NCBI GenBank assembly: GCA_029641185.1 | Contig: JAPWGK010000014.1 | Span: 124,001 to 188,000, forward strand | Direction of reading: 5' to 3' | Length of the DNA: 64,000 nt | From: Pseudofabraea citricarpa | Lineage: Eukaryota; Ascomycota; Leotiomycetes; Helotiales; Dermateaceae | Part shown: one piece after another, positions 59,058-64,000 of the stretch | Layout: each line of letters begins with the position of its first letter | Position numbering within the stretch: the stretch's first letter is position 1 | The notes under the pieces: model-generated | Database searches by the model: none | Seen by the model: the letters and a program-made list of their open reading frames with translations, nothing else | Told to the model about the DNA's origin: nothing | Translations under genes and position numbers: made by a program

Positions 59058-61933
59058 ATGCAATCGCGCCTGTACTCATCGAGACTGCGCATTGCCAGGC
59101 TATGCTCTCCCAGACCATTCTACCTCAATACCATACACGGCTCTGCTCAATGCCCACAACGGAGCCACACAGCTTCTGCCGCCTTGCCTTCCGAGGACTA
59201 CGAGGCGGACTGGATTCGAGAAAAAGTAGCGGACGAATTATCCCATTTGGAGGGTGTAACTCGCAAGACAAAATCCCGGGTCATAAGTAGAGCGGGAGTC
59301 GCGTTTAGAAAAGGGCAATCCGCTGCCGATGCCCTTGCCGAATGGATTGACCTTGGTGACCCTAGGAGGAGAAAGGATTTCTGGAACCAGCTCCAATTCA
59401 TCTCAGACTTTTCTTCTCTTCCTTTTGTCTTGCTCTGCTACCTCAATACGCCCAAATCTCCAATTGTTAGTGCATATGCCAAGACTCTCTGCAGTGTTGC
59501 TGACCTTTGATGCAGCGCACGGAAGAAAGCCCTGAAATTGCGGACGAACAAATGATAGCAGATATACTAGCAGACCACGCCTTCAAACTAGCCGACGTTG
59601 AGCGATGGGCATGGGTGTTACAAGGCGATAATGCTGACGTGAGGGCCGAGAGGTTCCTCTCTTTGGGTAGAAAATTACCTTTGTTTCTGCTAATCGAGGT
59701 ACTTCGTGGAGATGTTCGACGAGTTGATATCTTTAAGGGATTGGTACTTCACACCAGGAGGTTGCTCCTAAGGAACAACTCCTCTCCACTTTCAGCCAAC
59801 CTAGAAGAGGTAGAGAGTGATCGTCCTGCTACCTTTACAAGTTGGAACGATACTTCTAACCAGATATCTGGAAATGATCCCGCAGCCCGGCTTATATTTG
59901 GCTCACTTTTCAGACTCGCTCGCCAAATTTCTCCTCCTGCCCTTGTGTCTATCGCCCAGATTGTCTTTCCGTACATGCTTTCAAGTATTGGAAAGGTGGC
60001 AGGCGATCCTCTAGATGTTGATCAACCAGAACGACTTCGGCTATGCATAATGTACAATTACATATTACAGAAACTTTCATGGCAAGCCAAAATCGAACCA
60101 TTCCGGTCTATGGCCTATAACTGGCAAGCTCAGAGAATTGTTTTGGAAATCGGCAACCAATTCAAGCCACCATTATTACTCAGTAATCGCACGTACCAAA
60201 GTATCGTCAAGGTTCTTATTGCGTCCAAGAAATCTGATGGGGAGTCCAAAGCAGCGGACCTCAGAATGCGAAGTTGGCCGCCGTGGAGAATTGAACAGGA
60301 CGGAATGGATGCACAGAGATCGCGAGAAGATGATTTAAGCCGTGCTGTCCTGGCGCTTATTGCTTCCAATGAGTCAGGATATAGTGCAACCGCGTACGAT
60401 ATCGCAATGGGGATTTTAGGAGGTCAAGAACCTGATGGCACACCTACAACTCACAAGCGAACAATTCTTAACGACACTGGGCTCACATCACAACCACTTC
60501 CACATCACGATCTATCGCCAATAATCTGGGCCGCAAGAATCGAAGCAACTCGTGACGTAGAAGAAGCGTGGAGTGCGTTCCTCGCATTCACTGAAGCTGG
60601 TGGTGAGCACGATTCAACCACGTATTCAGCCATGCTTGAAAAGCTGATTTTCGAGCGTTTGCGATTGATTGGGTTCAAAACGAAACATGGTGGTGGCATG
60701 GGAGATGCTAAGGAGCAACTTCCACCTCATAACGATGGATTTAGTGCGTACTATAGGTCTCAATTGCAGCCTCCAACTTTGGAATCGCTATACCGTCGAA
60801 TGTTAAGAGCAGGTATTAAGTTGCCACAAAGGCTACTTGCCTTACTCATAGAGACCGTGCCTGAGCCTATCGACGCCATAGGGTACATCAGAGACGCGGG
60901 CATGGGTAAACGGACCGGGACGTTATTGAAGGGCGGTCATGATACCAGAAGCCGTGAGATCTTGTCGCGGATACCAGATCAAGTCTTTACGTCCTACATC
61001 AAAATGCTTTGTCGCTTTGCTCCTCGTGCTGCCCTCAAGCCGATAAACAGCCCCGGGGCGAGATACAGGTACGATATAATCAACGGCGGCAATCTTCTCC
61101 CAAATTCTCCCAAATATGCAGATGGACCAAAACGAAGCAATGCAGCTAATGGCGCCGAGGATGGCATGGAATGGGTTATTGTAGAGTTGAGCATGAAACC
61201 AATCAACGTACGATTCACTGATCCTCTACATCTGGCAGCCAAACTCTTGACCGATCGAAATCCACTTTTTAGACCTGCGTGGTTCTGTCTATTCCAGGCA
61301 CTCGCTCGAACCGGGTTAATTCACAATCGGATGGTCAACAAAGCCAAGAACGATCTTCTCTCGTGGCGGGTTTTGGAAGTTCTCCTGTCGGAATTCCATG
61401 GGCTTGGATTGGAACTGGATCCCGAGGGGTTTTCGAGTGTGTGCTGGGTTGTTCGAAAGGCGGTCGTAGCATTGCATGACCCCTCGATCTCCCGCAAGGA
61501 CACCAAGATCATATCAGACGACGAGAATGGGCTTGGACTCCTCAAGTCGGAGTTCAGAAAGATTATCCAAACCAACGATGACGAATCACTGCCCAAGTTC
61601 TGGTACCCTATTCGAGGTTATGTCCTGCACGCGTATATGTTGGTCTTGGGGTCGGCCGACGATGTTGACGAGATAATGTTTGTTCTGGAGTGGATGGTGG
61701 AAAATGACGAGTTGTTGGACAGCATGGCTTATCAAGCCGGCAATGGCCACATGTCACTTCGACGTGCTCTGATCGCTGCGTATCTTCACCTCAGCCAGGG
61801 CGGGTATGCAGAGAGAGCCAAAGCACTGGTCGACCAGGCTCCGATGCTGGGAGGCTGGCCCAGCGAGAGCGAGGTGCTAGAATACCTAGAGATGTCGGAG
61901 GCATTTGCTGTAGATGAGGCCCAGTATAGATAG
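59058..61933 (+). CDS. Large probable mitochondrial protein, PPR-like architecture
   Basis: Exons 59058-59465 and 59516-61933, 941 aa. The N-terminus is rich in Arg, Ser and hydrophobic residues with almost no acids (MQSRLYSSRLRIARLCSPRP), a typical mitochondrial presequence. The rest is mainly helical with repeated helix pairs (e.g. ADVERWAWVLQ, STTYSAMLEKLIF, TYQSIVKVLIASK), suggesting pentatricopeptide or similar repeats as in fungal mitochondrial RNA-processing or translation factors. I do not recognise a specific family, and the repeats are too diverged to define by eye. The second exon is 806 codons uninterrupted, so the gene is certain even if the function is not. Confidence 0.82.
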
Positions 61934-63485
61934 ATACCTAGACAGACATGACCCTCACTTTTCGGAATGCGTGATTCGGATGAAGGGTCAAGATCATGGG
62001 AACAATGATGGATGGCTACCTCCCGCCCCTCGGATTACTCGTAACCCTCATATCACCGCTCTTTTATCCCCCCCTTTCGTTTCCTCAACCACACCCTCAC
62101 GTCACCTACACCGTCTGTCTGTGTCGACTACATCACCTACTGACTGTAGCTACCACTACTTAGCTACCCTACCTAGCTACCTGGCTACCTACCTACCAAC
62201 CCCACACGCACCACGCACCACACACCACACACCACACACCACACTCATCACCAACCCAACCCAACTCAAGACCAGCAGGTCCGTCGCTTACAGTACAGGC
62301 AAGGGGTTGCGGCTCGTGACTTGGCGAGTAAGCGTGTGGTATGAAGTGGTGTGGTGTGGTGAGCCAGGCCAAGTACAAGTTCAAGTTCAAGTTCAAGTTC
62401 ATCGCAAGTTTTTTCAGGACTAGAAAGCCACCGCAGGTACTACTGTAACTATGCTGTACCTCTACGGCGGCTAAGATAAGATCAGTAGCTTGAGGCTTGA
62501 GGATCGAGGCTTGAGGCTTGAAGCTACTCGTAGGCTTGCAGGCCCCGCCCCGGCTATACTGTACTGTACTGTACAGTAGGACTAAGCTTGGTTTTCTTTT
62601 TCTTTCTTCTTTCTCCCACTTTTGTCGGTCGGTCGGTCAGTCGGTCGAGATGTGATAGCACACTACAGAATCTTCAAAGAGAGACAGAACTGTTTTTGGT
62701 TTTCTGAAGTGGAAGTGGTTGCCTGCTGACAAGAATATGGAGGGGTTGGTGGAGTGGAGTGGAGTGGAGTGGAGGGGTAAGGTAAGTCAAAAAAGATCCT
62801 GTACCAAGAATCACATCACATGAGCCACGGGGAATTCTCATCCAGCTCAGCTCGCCCTCGTCGTCTCGTCGTCTCGTCGTCAGCCGTTCCGTTCGGGGTC
62901 ATGCACGTCGTTCCGCCACCAGCTGGGATCTCGACATGCAACCAAGAGAGGATGCCAAAGGTTGGCTCGACTTGGTTGGCTGGTCCCCCTGTTGGCTGCC
63001 ATCCATCCACCCTTCCGCCCATTCACACAAAGCAGCACATGGTCCACCACATGCACTGGATGGATGGATGGATGGATGAGTGAATGAATGAGTGAATAGC
63101 ACCGGAGCGGAGCCCCACCGTGTACAGCTCTCCCTCTCTATCTGTACTGTACGAAGTAGGTAGCAACAGCCTTACGCATGACATAATGCAGTCATCTTGA
63201 TCATTTTTGGCGTCGTTTAAGCAAGCAAGCAAGCAAGCAAACTTGTACTTGGAGACCTCTGCTTCAGCTTCTTTCCCTTCTCTCTTCTCTCTTCTCTTCT
63301 TCTTCTCTCCTCTTCACTTTCCTACCCCAAACTCCCTCTCGCTCTTACGCAACTGCGTACACACCTCTCTCTCTCTCAATCGCATCCATCGCATCCATAG
63401 CAACACACGACAACAAATCAACAAATCAACAACACCCCCCAAGCCAGCTCGACCAAGAAGACCACAAAAGAGAAAAGATGCGAAA
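61934..63485. other. Repeat-rich spacer
   Basis: 1.55 kb with many simple repeats: ACCACAC (about 62210-62245), AAGTTC (62377-62400), GGAGT (about 62751-62774), GGAT (about 63056-63077) and GCAA (63221-63240), plus a CT-rich leader before the next gene. No gene supported. Confidence 0.6.
63056..63077. repeat. TGGA tetranucleotide repeat
   Basis: About five perfect TGGA units followed by diverged TGAA units in a spacer full of other simple repeats. Confidence 0.8.
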
Positions 63486-63950
63486 ATGAGCAGCCCACCA
63501 ACCACGGCGCAGACGAGCGCGAAGCTCAGCTCCAACATCCTGCACCTGTGCTCGTCGCTGCGCAGCCGGTCGCTGATGCGCCAGTCGCTGGAGGACTTCG
63601 GCTTCTGCATCTCGGACCTGTCCTCGCTGTTCTCCATCTGCCAGCGCTCGCTGCTGTCGTACTCGACGTCGTCCGACGTCCTCACCTACCTCGAGAGTCA
63701 CGAGATCTCGGACCGCATCGAGGAGGAGATCTGGATCCTCAACCGCCGCATCAAGCTCGTCCGCCCCAAGGTCAAGAGCCTCCGCGGCGTCCGCCTCGAG
63801 TGGATGGCTCGCATCAGGTGGAGCGGCTTCCGCCTCGAGGTCGAGTCCCTGAAGTGTGATATGGAGGGTGTCAAGAGTCTTTTGATCTTGGTGCTGTTGG
63901 TCATGAATCTGGAGGAGGAGATAAGTGAGGGGAGGGAGATTGAGATGTGA
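63486..63950 (+). CDS. Unrecognised gene at the right edge, possibly continuing
   Basis: ATG at 63486; open for 154 codons to a TGA at 63948-63950. A donor-like GTGAGT starts at 63947, so the gene may splice and run out of the window. The product is rich in Leu, Ser and Arg with helical stretches (SLMRQSLEDFGFCISDLSSL, then DRIEEEIWILNRRIKLVRPK) and a hydrophobic run VKSLLILVLLVMNLEEEI, which may be a helix core or a membrane segment. I recognise no domain. A three-codon upstream frame at 63478 (ATG CGA AAA TGA) overlaps the start ATG and could dampen translation. GC content is clearly higher than in the flanking spacer, which supports coding. Confidence 0.55.
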   Translation: MSSPPTTAQTSAKLSSNILHLCSSLRSRSLMRQSLEDFGFCISDLSSLFSICQRSLLSYSTSSDVLTYLESHEISDRIEEEIWILNRRIKLVRPKVKSLRGVRLEWMARIRWSGFRLEVESLKCDMEGVKSLLILVLLVMNLEEEISEGREIEM

Positions 63951-64000
63951 GTGTTTTTATTTTATTTTATTGTTTTATTTTTGGTTTTGATCCTTCTTCT

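Noticed and set aside
61934..63300. CRISPR-like array suggested by many short repeats
   Set aside because: Units are simple 4-7 base microsatellites without unique spacers, in a eukaryotic genome.

Overview
This window is nuclear DNA of a filamentous ascomycete (Pezizomycotina). Genes carry many short GT-AG introns (about 45-85 bases, one of them next to an 18-base exon). They encode typical fungal families: a highly reducing polyketide synthase (HR-PKS), a LaeA-like methyltransferase, an RCR protein, a WSC/GPI wall protein and an RBR ligase. Intergenic DNA is rich in pyrimidine tracts and simple repeats. The class (Leotiomycetes, Sordariomycetes or other) cannot be fixed from sequence reading alone. 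Gene models were spliced by hand from reading frame and GT-AG signals; exon borders are proposals.

Layout. (1) 1-17.5 kb is a compact secondary-metabolite locus: a partial FSH-family serine hydrolase (-), a CYP7/CYP8-like P450 (+), an HR-PKS with KS-AT-DH-cMT-ER-KR-ACP and no thioesterase (+), a LaeA-like methyltransferase (-) and a second P450 with a canonical I-helix (+). The likely logic is that the PKS builds a reduced, C-methylated chain, the FSH hydrolase releases it and the two P450s oxidise it. The PKS reading frame is broken between AT and DH near 7760, so the locus may be dead, rescued by splicing, or mis-sequenced. No transporter or Zn2Cys6 regulator is seen. (2) 17.5-26.2 kb holds a 2.9 kb gene-poor stretch, a GT61 glycosyltransferase, an APH-type kinase and another 2.4 kb gene-poor stretch. 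(3) 26.2-33.4 kb holds two divergently oriented unusual fusions: a nucleotide-sugar transporter joined to a large luminal domain, and a nucleotidyltransferase-HAD-kinase protein. Together they suggest an uncharacterised glycan or phosphoester modification route (inference). (4) 35.6-45.4 kb: RBR E3 ligase, a kinase with an altered N-lobe, an RCR-type membrane protein, a Fic protein and a secreted class 3 lipase. (5) 46-58.4 kb, all on the minus strand: an 1809-residue GPI-type wall protein with a degenerate GH16-like domain and a long Ser/Ala/Gln repeat, a cytochrome b5-acyl-CoA dehydrogenase fusion, and a probable Rxt2-like chromatin protein. (6) 59-64 kb: a large probable mitochondrial protein, a repeat-rich spacer, and an unrecognised gene at the right edge.

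The best candidates for something undescribed are the HR-PKS locus with its AT/DH break, the two neighbouring fusions, and the degenerate GH16-like repeat protein.
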